Notes under the pieces: model-generated
What the model was told of the DNA's origin: nothing
Databases searched by the model: none
Seen by the model: the letters and a program-made list of their open reading frames with translations, nothing else
In this document: positions 38,472 through 53,300 of the stretch, piece after piece
Layout of the letters: each line of letters starts with the position of its first letter
Position numbering within the stretch: the stretch's first letter is position 1
Translations under genes and position numbers: made by a program
DNA from: Eopsaltria australis
Taxonomy: Eukaryota > Chordata > Aves > Passeriformes > Petroicidae
Length of the DNA stretch: 64,000 bases
Direction of reading: 5' to 3'
Assembly: GCA_034509425.1 (NCBI GenBank)
Contig: JAVTVJ010000070.1
Coordinates: 682,001 to 746,000 of the forward strand

Positions 38472-40803
38472 AACAATTCCTATTTGAGGCACAGTTGAGA
38501 AAGTTAGCTAGTTTTCAAACAGTTTAGTAGGTAGTTTTGTATTCTTCCTATAAACAAACCAGAAGTAATTTTCACAGTCGTTTGTGCATCTCAAGATTCA
38601 GATAACCTCCTGGTTCCCCCTAATTGGCCTGTGATGGATGGCAGAAAAATCATACAGGGAGAGTTTTATCTGGTACAGAACTGAGGCCTGATATGAAACT
38701 CATTCAAGTCAAGAAGGGCGTTCCAAAAAACCACCAAATCAAAACAGGTCTTTTGTAGAACTATAGGGACCCAGTGTTGCAAACAGTAAATGAAAAAGAA
38801 TATTTTCCCTCAAAATTATCTTACAGCTTTACTGTTAGCTGTGGGGTTATATTAAAGCACATCATCCAAAAAGAACAGACTTTGTGTCAGAGATTTCTGT
38901 CACCAGGTGACACCAACAGTTAGATTTTTTCATTTAGCTTTCTCATGTGTTTTTGGATGTTTTAATACATATTTTATGGCTTTTTGTTTTTGTTTTAGTT
39001 TTTGTTTTTTTTTTTTGTTGTTGTTCAGGATAGTGTTTTGTGATGTCTATTCTATGTACCAGATGAATACATCAAGTAATGAAAGCATGTTAATTACATT
39101 TCATAAGTATAGAAATGATAACAATGGAAAAGACAATTACAACTAACTCTTTCAGATATTATAATATTATCCTGAAGGTAAAATAGGGCGAGTGTTGGTA
39201 GACATTATTTGGACTGAAAACCAATGGATTTTTGTCATATTTTTAACAGTATATTTATTTTAATTCATGTTGTTAGCATAAATAATTTAGATTTATCTCA
39301 ATAGTTAAGATTAAATTTCAGGAATTTTTCTTTTCCATAAAATGCTTCTCTTAACTGCAGGTCTGCACTTGGACCCCATTTAATGTTTTATTTGGTTTAA
39401 TATTACATTAGAGCATACAGGCTAGCCAAAACACAGCTTCACTTAACATCTGGCAAATACCTGAGCCAAATAATGAACCTGAAGTACTCCTTGTTGGAGT
39501 TTCTCTTTCAAGTATGTGAAAAGTGATGGATTTGTTTCATGTAAAAAAAAGCCAACACATATTTGTGAACAGAGAAATTACAAGACAAATGGATTTTAAT
39601 GAAGAAATTTCCTTTGGGTGATGGATGACTGGTCCCCATAATTATTTGCAAGATGAAAAATATCTTTCTTAGAAAGCATTTAAAGAGGGATGACATTCAG
39701 GATTGTCCCTGAGGTGTCCTAGCACTGATCTTTTCTGTTCTGTTTTCCATTTCTGGTCTTCTGTTCATCAGTGTTTTCTCAATACTTTTGCTTGGTGGAA
39801 GAGAAGAAATAGATGAGTTTAAAATCATCCAGTTCAGAAGTTAGCAAAGTGAAGCTTATAAAGTCCTTGTAAACAGGCTGCATACTTATAAATCATATTC
39901 ATTTTATTAAATGCAATGAGGATTTTCATGGAAAATAATTTTGTTCTTGTTTTCCCTTTGCCCTCCAGAAGCAACCTTTTTAGAAGCCCTTTTCTCTGTA
40001 GTTTTTAGATATTATTTAATTTTTTCGTTTCTCCCATGCTTTTGAGATAGCTGCCACTTTTCTGTCATTGCTCCCACCCAAGTCCATATCTCTCTGAACT
40101 CACTAGGAAGTCCTTAATTTAATCAATGCAAACTCAGTATATCATCTTTAAGGTACAGATTTTTTACTTCTGTGGCACTACTAGGTGTCTTATTGACACA
40201 TAAAACTCAGAATCAGTACCTGCAGTCATACCAGACTTCCTTAATTTTTTTTTTTTCCTTAATAAAATAGATTCTACAGTAAAGTTTGGGGTACTTTGGG
40301 ATAGGGAGACAGGAGAAAAGATGGAATGGGGAAAAAGAAAATTTGGTGACAGGAGCACATCTCACACATTATGCAGTGGCTGTCTCAGGACTAGCTTTAC
40401 ACATTGTTCCTTCTAGTCAGCATTTCAATAATACTAAATTACTTTCAGAAAATATTCTGTACTTTGGAGGATAATTCTGCCTGCAGGTGTAATATTAATT
40501 CTTTTATACTTCTTGCATACCTCCCTCATTCCTTTCTGACAGCTTGGTTTCAAGTTTCCCAAACTTCCACAGATTCTTTCTGACTTACGTTTTTTGATCC
40601 TACGTCCTTATTTCTGTATTTTTTGGATCGAAAATGGTATAATTAATGGTAAATCCAAGAAGATGGGAGCAGCACAAATATCTCAAAAAATGGAACAATA
40701 TCTTCACCACATTGGTTTTAGTTCTGACCGTATTCTGTTCATAAATCATTAGAGAAACTCACCTTTTACTTAATAGTATTCTATGAAAAATGATGCCAGT
40801 AAA

Positions 40804-40837
40804 TTGCTTCAGTCCTAACTTTGCTTCAGTCCTAATT
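40804..40837. repeat. 17-bp tandem duplication
   Basis: TTGCTTCAGTCCTAA occurs at 40804 and again at 40821; the two 17-base units differ only in the last two bases. Small slippage duplication. Confidence 0.85.
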
Positions 40838-41860
40838 GACTTTGGGCCAATAGGAGTAACAAATCACAGACTATGAATGTTCAAATCTCATTCAATCCTC
40901 TTATGGAAAAATTTTGCTAACTACTGAAAAACTGTTAACTACACCTAAAGACGTGATCTTCAGGGCCAGTACAGGATATTTTACTGCTCAGTGAGAACAC
41001 AAAAGCAGATTTTTTCCTGGATGTCATTGGGGTAAATCTTTACATACAGTCCTGCCTCTGGCCGTACACTGGGAGTGGCAGAGCTTACAGAACCAGTTTA
41101 GATTTGTGGTGGAGAATATCTTCTCCCTCAAATCCTGCCAAAGATGTGTGTGCAGATAATAGAGGCAAGAAGGGGAACTCTAAGCAGATGTAGAGACAAA
41201 AAGGAAGCAAAACTCCTTTATGGGAACGGCCTTTGCCTCCAGCAGGTCTCAGAAGACCTGACAGTGCTCTGGGTGGGAAGCTTCAGATTTTCTCTTAGGG
41301 GAACTGAAATCCACTAAAACCTATTCAGAAAGGAAGTTTGCCCTGCCCTGTTCGCAAGAATTACCTGTGAAACAGTCTGGGAAAGCTGCATTTCCCTGCT
41401 GTAGATCTCATAAGCCCTATACAAGCTGACATGTGGATTTAGGAACCCTAAATGTTTGCATAAATGTCTTTTAATGATTAAATAATTGCCCCCTGAAGCA
41501 CCCCAAAAGAAGCCAAAGGAAAGAGGAATCACCATCTACAAAAGATTTTTAAAATTTTCTAGTTTCCCAGCCAAGACATTTTGTAGTTTCTATGAGCCAA
41601 AAAAAAGTTAGGAAAATTTTCAAGAGGTGAAACCGCTTCCTTTTTTGAGCCCTCCTGTCTCCCAAACACCTTGAACTTACCTCAGACTTTCCATTAAATT
41701 TCTACTTTGCCTGAATAACAAACTTCTGAAATTTCAAGCAGATTGGTTTGGTCTGGTAAAAGGCAAAGAGCTAAAAAGCCTGTCCTGGAGTAAAAACCTG
41801 CTGCCAACTTTAGTATGGAGAGAATATAAAATGAGAAATCCACCACAGTAAAACAGGAGC

Positions 41861-41893
41861 ATGGGTTGTGTACAGATCATGGGTTGTGTACAC
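41861..41893. repeat. 18-bp tandem duplication
   Basis: ATGGGTTGTGTACA occurs at 41861 and again at 41879, an 18-base period. Small tandem duplication, the second unit diverging after 15 bases. Confidence 0.85.
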
Positions 41894-44800
41894 AGTGCTT
41901 ATTTCTGAGCTGTAGTATCTACTGTCGTTTAGACTGATCTCAGAGCATAAAACCAAAGTTTTACTCAGATCACTCCTCAGCACTTTATACTACTACATGC
42001 TGAAACAAGCACGTCAGGAAAAAAATATGCCACCTTTCAGTTTCTTTAGTGCTGCTGTTAGAAGGAGTTGATGCCCCCCCATGATTTGCATAATCTCATG
42101 GAAATATGATTATTCTTAATGTTTATTGATAGGTTTTATTCCTAAAATCAAGTAGCACCCTCTACTGGGCAGTCCATATTGATCTTCTGCCCCTGAAAAT
42201 AAAGACTTCTTGCGTTAAGTAAAATGCCTGCATAAATATCTGTGCTGGAAAATCAGAAAATGAGATATTAGTGCAGAAATGTCAGGGTGACTGCAAGAAT
42301 ACAAAAGCATAGAACCACTGTGAAAAACTATATTTCGGGGTTCAACTCTATGAATTTTGATGGAATTTGGCTGTTTAACACCAAAACAGAATTGGCCACA
42401 TCTTTGTGGTTAGCTTCATATTAAGATTTCAACAGAAGCTGAAAGCCTGAGCAGAAACCCATGTGTTCCATTTATTGGCACAGATATTTTCTCTCCAGAT
42501 CAGTAAAGGTATACAGCTTTTTTAGAAATATTTGGAAAGTCAGCTCATGGTCCCTTCCAAGGTAATGCAAGAGATGCATATGTTGATTCTGCAGCACTGC
42601 TGTGGTTTTAGAGGCTTATGCAGAGCCGATGTTCAGGACATGCACATACATCAAGCAGCCAAACTAGACAGATTGCCCTTCCTTTCACTCCACTTCAGAG
42701 TCCTCAGTGGGTTCTTTCAAGGTTGAGAGAAATTTGGCTGTTACTGTTTTAGCCTCCATGAATGCCTGATATCATTTGCTCACAGAACCTGGAAATAACT
42801 TCTGTCTGATCTCTCCCAGTTGAGCTCCCTCTCTCACTCTCTCTCATATTCATTCTCTGCCTCTAAGGAAGCTTCATCTAAATGGCTGTTTTGTTCTTTG
42901 TATTCCATCTCCTTTCCTGTCCCTTCTCAGGAGTGCTGCGACACGGCCGACCAGAAGCACCACACTACAGACTAAGGACAGCTTGTTAGAAGAGCAGCTG
43001 TGCAGGAATGACCTGGTGATGTGGCACTTGGCTGAGAAACCAATCTTCTGAAAGCCAGCTCTGAACAGCACAGAAAACAGCAAGGGTCTTCCCGTCAGTC
43101 TAGGGCAGCTTGGATCCAGCCCATGTGCACATCTGGATGCAGTTTGTTCAAAAGTGCCTGTACTATCCTACCTTTTATCTGGTATCACTTTTTACAGGCG
43201 TAAAGAAAAGCCTCAGCCTTACATCAGATGCTCCGCTGTTTCATGACTCTTTTCCAGTAATGAGATTAATATGTGACTTTCTCATCTGTTTAATTTATTG
43301 TTGCTGGGGGTTTAGAGTTTTTTCTCTGCTGTCAGTATATTAACCTCAAAGAATGTGCCACCACTTATTTTAAATGAATGAGTTGCTTTTGGTGATTTTG
43401 GTGGGGGCTTTTTGGGTTTTTTTGTGAGTTTTTTTAAGTAGGAATATACCTTTTTGCCTGACCTAAATATACTAGCTCACAATATTGTCATTGAATCAGG
43501 TAAAAACATATCTGGGGGAAGTGAACTCCTTAGCACACCTGATACAGAAGATTTTAGTGGGAAAAAATCTAACTTAAAACATTTCTGTAAATCATAGCAG
43601 GAGTTAGTCTGTGTTTGGTAAATTCTGAATCTTTATTTCTCGCATCTATCACATTGAAACCTATGAAATTATTTTAGAAAGTTCAATTTCAAATATTCAG
43701 TAGTTATTATGAGAAGATTTTACTCACTAGTCACAGTTATAGATGACAGAAGGAGCAAGAGGACAATGTATTTGTTCTTCATATGGCTGGTAATTCCTCA
43801 GATTTCAAAGCTGGAAACTTTTAGAAGCAGCTACTCAAATGTGTCATGGAAGAGATAATACCCTCTCTGTTTGCCTTAAAAATGGGGCCCATGAGTAATG
43901 TCAAAACACTTTTCTTTTACTGAAATACGACCTGATTCTGTAACTCTAGCTTTACATAGGAAAGAAATTGGTTTGTTAAAGAATTCACACAAGCCTATTT
44001 TCAGTGGTTATAGAAACGGGTGGGGAGTACAACTTTAAAAGGTACAATTTTGTCTTCACGTAGAAGATTTTAGTAACACCCACAGTAGAATCAGGTTATA
44101 TTTTTGTATTTAAAATGCAATACTGGCATGTTTTTTAAGGCAGATGTTACATATAATTTTGTATTATCCTTTGATGTTAGTACACACTGGTAAAGAATTT
44201 TCAAGAGTACATAGACTTGGCATACTGGGAAGAAAGATTTAGAACATGATTGCTTTGAGTTGGAAAAATTTCAAATCATGAGATTTTTTCTATATTTACA
44301 ATTGGAAATTGGCAGGAATTCTTCACAAAAATATTGTATTGCACACTTAACCTGCTTGTACCTGTAAGAAAATCAGATTATTCTTGTAATATGCTAGCCA
44401 TCCATCCCAAAGAGTTGTGAAACATAATTGTCTCCAACATTTCCATATGATTCTCTTCTCCTGGACGTTTGAAAGCATTTTTACATGTACCATAAATTGC
44501 AAATTAATTTTTAAAGCTGTACAGAGGAAGAATTTTTGTAGTTTGCACTACAATTTCAAAATTTTTGTTCCTTGTAAACCAAAGCAGTCCTTTTCAACTT
44601 TTGTACCATTAATGAAAAGAAATCCTAAAGAAAATATACCACCCTTAGAAACACTCAGTACATGCAATGTTTTTTTACAATGAGACAGTTGTAAACAGTA
44701 ATATTTTTGAACTGTAATGATATATTTTTAAAGTACAGCATTACAAAATTAATATTAAAGGAAATTTTGAGAAGAAAATTTGTATTTATCAGCTCCCTAA

Positions 44801-47800
44801 TCTTAATTCATATAAGTTATATTTTTTAATTATTTTCCTAAATTTTCCTTTCAGGCAAAATTTCTTCTCTCCTTTACACAATCTCTGAACGCAACTTGAA
44901 CAGAAGAAATGTAAATAAATTTTGGAAAAGTCAGTGTAAGGCCTATTGGACAGGACACTTCTATTTAATAATATAATAAGGAAGTTATGGGAAGGTCAGG
45001 AAACACTGAGGACAGAACCTGAAGATAATGGCTAAAAAATTTGGAGAGGGATGAAGGTTTAAAACACGTAGGTCCTAGGCCCTAAAAGAAAATGGTGATA
45101 TAAATAGTAGACAGGTGAGTGAATTGCCTAATAACTAAATTTTAAAAGAACCCTGTTATCAATAAAAGCCTGTTTGTGTGAACTGAAGAGAGAAACTAGA
45201 GTAAGAGAAAATGAAGAGGGTGGAAGAGGTTACAGTGTGTAGACCAGAGCAGCAGTTGGTGACTCAAATTATGCTGAGATAATATACAACTTCACAAATA
45301 ATTTCCATATGTTTTAATGTCTTTTATTTTTCTCCCAAATGGCTACCAGAACATTCTTCCTTTTGTGTTTCTCTTTCATACATGTTTCTACATACATAAC
45401 AGTTTCTTCTCTGATATTTATTGCCCTGCCTGCCAACTCTCCTTCTCTGACCAAAGTTCATGAGTTTTCCTATCTCATCAGCACGGAAGAGGCACGTTCA
45501 CATGAACATGGAGTCAGCTGTGTGAGCTGCCTCATCCTGAGGCTGTGACACACATCCCAAGAAGAATCACATCTGTGTCTTTTTCATGGATCTGACGAGA
45601 TAAATAGCAGCACAGAGCTCATCATAGCTTGGCATGAGCAGTGGTCTCTTGTTTCAGCATCAGGTTTGTTCCTTCTTGCTTCCAAATATTAGATTGTCTC
45701 AGAAGATATTGCTTACATTATGCTTATCACTTTTTCTTTAATAGGAAAAGAGATAGTCCAGGCTGAATATGGTTGAAGAGCTATGCAGTGAAGAATGTTT
45801 CACTTTCATGTGACAGTGTATTCAGTGTCCCTTGGCACTCCCCTTAAGCATCCCTCACAACTTTCAACTCACATGTCCATAAAGTTATTGCTACAAAGAC
45901 AGGTAGTCCAGTAAGTGGAGAGTTGGGAACTCCATCCCTGAAAATGCAGTGGGAGGTGTCCAGCAAGTAATGAAAACAATGGTGGGAGGAGGACTGTTCT
46001 TAGGGACTAATATCTACAGGGGGATAATCACAGGCTCCACACACCACTGAAGCCAACTGCAAAGGTCTCAGTGCTTTCAGTGAGGGAGTGGATGGTGTCC
46101 TTTGGGCAGGAGCAGTATGGCAATGCTTAGCACAAACCAGCCAAAACAAGTCATCAAATGGCGTAGGTGAGCTCTTTGTATGGGCAGAGTTTTATGGTCT
46201 GCTTGAGTCAGCTGTTTTGGACAATTATTTTTAAAGGCAGCAACAGCACTGAGTCACATTCGTACATCTGAGTTCACTGCAGAACAAGTTGCTTTAGGCA
46301 CCCTCTGTGCATTGTCAGCCTATTTTGCACCCTACTCAAAGGACAGAGGGATTGGTGTTTGCCAAGACTGCAGCTAATGTGCTTAATACATTAAGGAGTC
46401 ATAGCTTATTAGCAGGGAAATTTGGGATCATAAAATGCAACAGAAGAGCTGGTGTTCAGCAAGGCAGCAACTTTAGCAGCTCGATATTAATATTAGGAAC
46501 AGTACCAATAATAAACACATAACAGCTTTTACTTTGGATACTTTACCAGTCAAGACCTTGAACTAAAATAGTCCCTGATACTTTAAAAAATCTTTATTAA
46601 AATTGCCATGCAAGTCTGATACATAAGAAAATATGTATAAACAGTATTTGGTTGATATGAAAGAAGTAACCAACTGGCATTCAGTGCAGTTGGATACAGG
46701 CTATAGAAGCAAGATTTGGCTAACTTAACATTCAGTCTTCAAAATTCAGGACAAATTTTCGCAAACTACAACTTGCAGCTGCAGAACATCCTTACAGTTG
46801 CCAGAACACACTACTGCTTTTGTGTTCCCATACTCTTTATACATATAATTTTTGAATTATGGAACTTACTAATTCACAAATACTGCTTCAGTCAAAGCAG
46901 ATAGTTCAATAAGAAATGCAACAGTGATTGCTCACATACAAAGCAAAGGGATTTTTAAAACATCTGCATAAATGAAAGTCCATTAGGAAACACAGTAAGC
47001 AGAATGGCATGCTGCAGTGCATCCCCCCTCCATCCCTGCAGAACAAGGTTTCAGGATGGGGAAGGCTCATGCAGGGGGAGCAGCTGTTTGGAAAAGCCCT
47101 CTTGTCTCTATGACCAGGAAGAAAGTGCTCCTTTGGGAATCTTGTCCACGTGTAGAAGCACAGGGAAGAAAAAACAGGGGAAGGCAGCTGCTCACCATTC
47201 AGCAGCTGAAGTGAGAAACCATGACTTGAGCTAAAAATGAGGGTTCTCATGGGAGTAGAGAGTCAAGTATCCAGCCAGGTCACTCTTGCCTCTTTGCCAG
47301 AATATTTATGTCCATGATGCAAAGGAGATGGTGTAACACGGGAGACTCAGACAAACAAATCTTACTGAAAATAGATCACTCAGCACATTTTACAGGTGTT
47401 AATTGCAACAGGATAGCACTTTTACTCAAGGCTGTAAGTACAGAGGATGCCCAGGGGTGCCTGCGTGTGATAGGAGCATCCCAGTAGAAATATATTCCCC
47501 TTTGCTGTTCAGTAAATAGACACCTGTTTATACTACTTTGACATCAAAAGTCCTTGCAGGAGTATAACTGTAAGCCTGCTAAGGCCGTTTTAGTGCTTTT
47601 GTTAGGATGATACTACTATTATAAAATTGGTAAAAGCTTCTTTTTTCAGAAAATTATTTCCTGTAACATAGTATCTCTTGCCACACTCTGCATATGCCTG
47701 GATTGTCAGGAGTTCAAGTAGAAACTTCCTCAATTCCTACACGGTTTCTAGATTAGTTTTATGAAATGTTGGTGTTATTTGGGTACCTGTCAGCCTTTCA

Positions 47801-47839
47801 AAACACAATTCAGCAGGAGGTCTGCTGGATAGACACCTG

Positions 47840-48200
47840 TGGAAATATACTTGCGGGAACACAGCTGCGAAAGGAAATGGAGTTGCGGGAGGCTGCAGCT
47901 GAGGGCAGGGTAGGGGCTCGGGTGAGCACGCAGTGTCCTGGGCTGCCAGGGTAGGTAACTCCAGTATGTCTGCGTGTGATGCAATCACAGCTCTGCCTGC
48001 GATGTAGGCATGCCTTTGTAGTGACTGCTTCCTACTCTTAACGCTAAAAAGCCAAAGAGTGGCGTCTGCAAGTCTGCCTGTGGGAAGGAGAGAGAGAGAG
48101 GGACTCATTAAGTGTTATTATCTTGTGAATAGACTTGGTCAGACAAAACAATGGGATAGCTGAAGCTTAGGGGAAAGCTCCTCTGTGACGCATTGGGGTC
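47840..48200. other. small CpG-enriched pocket
   Basis: About ten CpG dinucleotides in 340 bases, for example in TTGCGGGA (twice), GGCTCGGGTGAG, GCACGCAG, TGGCGTC and TGACGC, in a window where CpG is otherwise scarce. It is too small and too weak for a standard CpG island. A 123-codon minus frame (47737-48108) overlaps it and is helped by the higher GC. It could be a decayed GC-rich insertion or a minor regulatory patch. Confidence 0.35.
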
Positions 48201-50306
48201 TACATCATTAGCATTTCTCCAGTGACAAAGCCAAAGAAAAAAGTTCTGTTACAGCCCTTTAAAAACAGAAAGGCCAAAGAGGTGAATGCAAGGACACAGA
48301 TGGGGACTTGGAAGATGGACATAAGGTAGAAAAGGGAAAGGCTGCTCTTCCAGCAGTGAAATGCATTAATCAAATTATTTGTGACTGAAGAAGCTGAGAA
48401 GGAATCAGATATTTGGACATCTACAATAAAGAAAATAAAGAAGCAGTGTGGAAGATGAAGGATATCCTCCAGCTGCTCAAAAAAAATTGTAAGAAACTCA
48501 AGACAACAAAATGAGAGTAATTTCTGTTGGATGGATGTATTTCCCATGCTAATTAAAATAGAGGAATTCTTGGGATTTCCCTAAGTGCACATATCTTCAA
48601 ATATTCCATTGACTTACAGAGTGAATGTAAAATGTGAATGACAAAAAGACTGGTGCTGTGAAATAGGATTCAGTGGACAGTCAGGATGTGGGGACTTGTG
48701 GATGGTACTGGGCTGAGGGTAACCTATGATTTAATTTGCCCAATGAGTAAGAGAGAGGGAAAACTGTCTGATAAAGAGCTCAAAGATAACATTTGCTGCT
48801 TAGATCATGGAGTGATGAAGAACATCTCACTGATACTACTGGAGATCTGGGATGCAAATATGTTATTTAGTCAGAACACAGTCATAGGAGCTTGATGAAA
48901 GAACCATAAAATTTGAATAATAGTACTATTCAAACTTAAACAGTATTCACTGCAAATTTCAAAATAACACAACAAACATACAAAGCATAGGAAACAGATA
49001 TGTGTCTTACCTTCTATTAGCATTCAATCTGTATTTGTTGGTTTTGACACACTAACAATGTCAGAAGGAGGGAATAGAAATTACTAAAATGCACTGTGTA
49101 ATTTCACAACAGAAGGCATATTAAGAAACAACGTCCACTGGCCATGTATTAGTTTATCACACTCAGGCTTTCTTTCATTTATATCACTGCCTCTGACAGC
49201 TGAGAGACTTGAGGCTATCTGGAGAAAAAATCTTCACTGCTGTCATCTTCCTCCTCAGATCTTCTGCCTCTCAAGGTATCTATCCACAAGTGCTGCTGAA
49301 GGACATTGAACCATCACAGACTAAAATAAAGACTTTGTAATGAGACAACATAAGACTGACTGGGAAAATGTCTGCCTAGCATGCCAAAGAGGAAGGAGGA
49401 AGGAACAAAAGCAAGACAGACAGTTGAGGGGCATGGCCCTGCAAGTGGGTTTGAGGGGAAAGGTCTCATCATGTTGCCAACCACCACGCTCTGTACAGGC
49501 TTTGAAGAACAGGACTGTGCCTTCAGTTCAGCTGAAGGGGACTGAGGGATTCTACTCACTGCCTTGCTGTGAGGATATTGTGTGCAAAGCACTACAGCAG
49601 AGCAAGGAGGGTAGGCACATCTCAAGTATTTGGGCTGGTTTTCAGTAAGACTGCAGTGCCCTAATTCAATAGGTGGTTTTACTACATGATAAAGTGAAAA
49701 AACTTTAGCTCTTCCACTTTGACAATACAGCAAGGCCTCCTAAAATAGCAATAGTTTCAGGCACTTAATAAGAACATGCCATTTGTCAAAATCTTATTTG
49801 CTTCACAGAGATGATTGATGAGCGTGCTATTTTGTGCTAAATATGACAGCTTTCTGGAACATTCCTTGTTGATGACCATGAACTTTGCTCCTTGCAAGGC
49901 CAGCCAAGGCTGCAGAAGTGTAACGAGCATGTTCTTAGTAGTGACATTGATATTATTACTTCTGAATAACCCTCTGCTTCTAGATAAATATTTGCCTTTT
50001 AAAAATGAGGGGAAAGGCCTTGAATGTGCTTAGAACATTTTGTCAAATCAGTTGTCTGACAGCCAACTGTTATATCAATTAATTTTTGTTTACATACAGG
50101 AAATCTTTAGCTGTGTCTGAGCCGACTGGTTATACATTTTGAAGGATAGGAAAAGTCACTTGAATACTTGTGGCTGCATCAAAGAGCCTTTATCAATATC
50201 CTGAAATGGTCATGCAATATTTGAAAGAAAAGCTTTTCCCTGGCTGGTCTATTTTGTCTGGAGACAGCTGACATCAGCAGCATGTGTAAACCCAGGGGAC
50301 CTTCTG
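48201..50306. other. unique noncoding DNA
   Basis: No gene recognised. A 139-codon minus frame (49314-49733) and a 102-codon plus frame (49340-49648) overlap each other over the same bases, a sign of local composition rather than coding. Neither has a known domain. Confidence 0.5.
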
Positions 50307-50331
50307 TTATATATATATATATATATATATT
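50307..50331. repeat. (AT)n microsatellite
   Basis: A perfect TA alternation of about 12 units between GTTATA and TTTGTAG. Dinucleotide repeats of this kind are usually length-variable. Confidence 0.93.
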
Positions 50332-53300
50332 TGTAGAACTACGGAAAGTGTTTTGGGTGAAGAGAGAGAAGGAAAAAAATATTTCTTTCCCCTTTTGGCA
50401 CCTCTTTTTTTCCCCACTCTAGGACACTCTGCAGCATGGCACATTGCAAAAGCAAAGTAGCAACAAAACAACACCAGTTTTTTGTTATTCCCAGAAGAAG
50501 ATGCAGGAGAAGTCCATGAAACAGAATGGATGCAGTTGTTCAATGCATATTGCTGGCTCTGGTTCTTGCTTGTTTAATATACTTTCATGTAACTGATTTA
50601 TTATGTCATTTCCTTACAAGCCTTCAAAGGCTTGAGATCTTTGAGTGGGTTGAAGCACTACGTGCCCTGCTGGTACCAAGCTCACAAAGACTCTTGCATC
50701 TTGTTTTTGATATTACTGCAAGGATCCAAGCTCTTAGGTCTTTATTATCGGTTGCTATATAATTAGAATGATAAAGTGAGTTCAGTGTATGAATGAGATG
50801 GGTGTTACCTGTAATATCACTACTGGTAATCTCAATTTTCTTGGTATGAAGATCATTGAAATGAAAAAAAAAAAAAATAAATTTACAGAACAGATGTAGA
50901 GTTCAGACATCTTAGAAGGTCAACTTCCCTACTTGAAAGTAACGGCATGTACTCTAATAATCTACATTATTATGCTATGCAGAATGGATTAAATTACCAG
51001 TTTCTGTTATACCAAGATTGTTATTCCTAGTTTATCTAATAACATCTGTTCATAGCACTGAAAAATGACCCATATGGTTTTGAATCTTTGATTAAGCAGA
51101 ACCCTTCTTGCTTTTAATGATCAAATGAAACCAAAATAGAATCACAGGAAGCAATATTCCAGTAAATCCACTTTTAATTCAAGCCTGGAAAATCTCTTCA
51201 AATATTGAAAAGATGTAATTCTTTCAAATCTGCCATTTTTAAATGTATATGGTTTTCTCATTCTTTCTAATGAAGCATATGGTTAAATCAGGCTCTTGGG
51301 TACTTTAAAGAAGTCAGTTTTCTGGGAAGATATTTCATATAGCCTAGGAATTAGAAAAAAACCCACAACTCCTCTCAGAGCTTCACTTCTAAATCCAAAT
51401 GGATCACAGAAAGAAAATCTGCTTTCACCACAAGTAGAAAAAAATATTCAGTGCTAAATTTTCAACCTGGACAAAGTAACATTCACAACATGGAACTGGA
51501 CAGAAATGTGAGAGAAACAGAACCATTCCAACAACTGAATGATTGGCTAGGTACCACCTGCCTGGTTTGTATCCCTCCAACATTAAGTTACACCTGGGCA
51601 CTTAAAAACTGACCATGCCAACAGGAGAGGTGCAGCAGCAACTACTTGGCTGTGTGCCCACATTTCTTTATAGCCTCTCTGGATTGTATTTTTTCTTCCT
51701 AGAATGGAAATGATGGAGTAGCATGTGTTGTAGTGATTTAGTTTGCGTAGAGCCTGGACTTACTCCCATGCACCACAGCTGAAGGGATCAGAGAACCTTT
51801 CTGCCCATTGTTGGCCAACAGAAGTTGTTAGTGATTTGCTCAAAGTAAGCTTTGTGCTCTTATTTGGCTGTGTCTAGACAGCCAAATACTTTATTGCTAT
51901 CCTAGGAATGTGCAGCTAATGTCAGTGATGTATTCACAGGAAAGCATTGGTTCTGGAGCATAGGCTCAACACAATCACTGCAAAGTGTAGAAGCCAGGAG
52001 GCAGGGTATTCTTCCTTGAGCAGGCTATTTATTATGGGGCTTATTTAACTTCCTCCAAGAGCAAAAAAAAAATATTTCAAAAAGTTATTTAAATTGTCAC
52101 TTACTAAAAATACAGCTAATATTCAGTTTGATAGTCATACAAGAGATTTAGTTAAGAGGCATTTTAGACATATAAACACACATAAAACTCTTGTGTGGTT
52201 CAAGAATTACATGCAGAAGAAGGAGACCCATCCTGTGCTTTTCACTAGCAAGTGGAACTGCCTTTGGATAAAGACTTATTATCTGTCTTGAGTAATGGTA
52301 TTAACAGTTGACAGGTGTTTAGACAAACAAAATGACAATCCAAGAGGTCAATATGAAAAAAATGAAACAGCACTAATGTATTTTGGAAAGGAGAATAATA
52401 CCCCGGCAAAAGTTTAGTTTCTGTTAGCGCCCAGAGGAGTTATGCCTGCTTAGAGAAATGACCCATCATTTAGTGATGGGTTAACCTTTGATTGCTTCTG
52501 AGGGAGAAAAGTCAACTACTAGCATTGTAAACTGCAACCAGCCCTATGAAAGAGCTGGCAACTGTCTCACAAAGAGCTGAACAGGTGCAATAATTTGTGC
52601 CAGATAATGAACATTGCCCCTATTTATCAGCTGTGCAAGCAAAAGCACAGAAGAGATGACTGTATTGTCCACAACCATGCAAGAAGGGTTAAACATGGCA
52701 AATTTTCTAGGTGAAGGGTGGAGGCAGCAGACCAGAACATGAGGTACTTGACGTTAGATATAATCCTAACATTGCAGTAGCTTTGTTTTTAACTCAGCAA
52801 TGTATCTGGCATCTTGTCTCTCCTATACATCAAGTTCAGGAAGACAATATGAACAGTTTCTGACTCTACCTCATAAACTTCCCTGAACAGGCACTGGAGT
52901 TACAATAACATCTTTGTTGGCAAACATTTCCAGGCACTGTAAATCTGTCTGACTCTACAGGAGAGATGGCTGATGTGCAGATCTCTAAGTCACTGTTGTT
53001 AAAAAACAGAGCCCCTGTTCATCCATCTTGGGCCTTATTTTATAGCACACCATATAAATGAGAACTTAAAATAGTTCTTTATCCTTCCAAAGTGCCCAGT
53101 CAGTGGAAAGGGTAACACAACAAGTTTAGCCTCAGGAACCTGAATCAGCTGAGAAAAGAGCAACTGAAGGACACATCTGTGTTTGCCTTTCCCTATCCAG
53201 AGGCAGCCTCTGCAGTTCATACCTATGCCAGTATGCTTTTACTCACTTAAGGAATTGAATCTCTTCACACAAATGTTCACCAGACCAAGGCAAGGAGTTG

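Larger units (their letters stand above)
33405..47839. other. unique noncoding DNA
   Basis: About 14 kb with no recognisable gene or transposable element. Open frames are all about 115 codons or fewer; the largest are minus 46906-47250, 37031-37336 and 37600-37872, none with a known domain. Small items within it (a TATA/CCAAT arrangement near 38.4 kb and tandem duplications at 40804 and 41861) are listed separately. A T-rich patch with GTT units is at 38985-39025. Confidence 0.5.

Noticed and set aside
49314..49733. 139-codon minus frame overlapping a 102-codon plus frame
   Set aside because: Mutually overlapping antisense frames without homology or splice signals.
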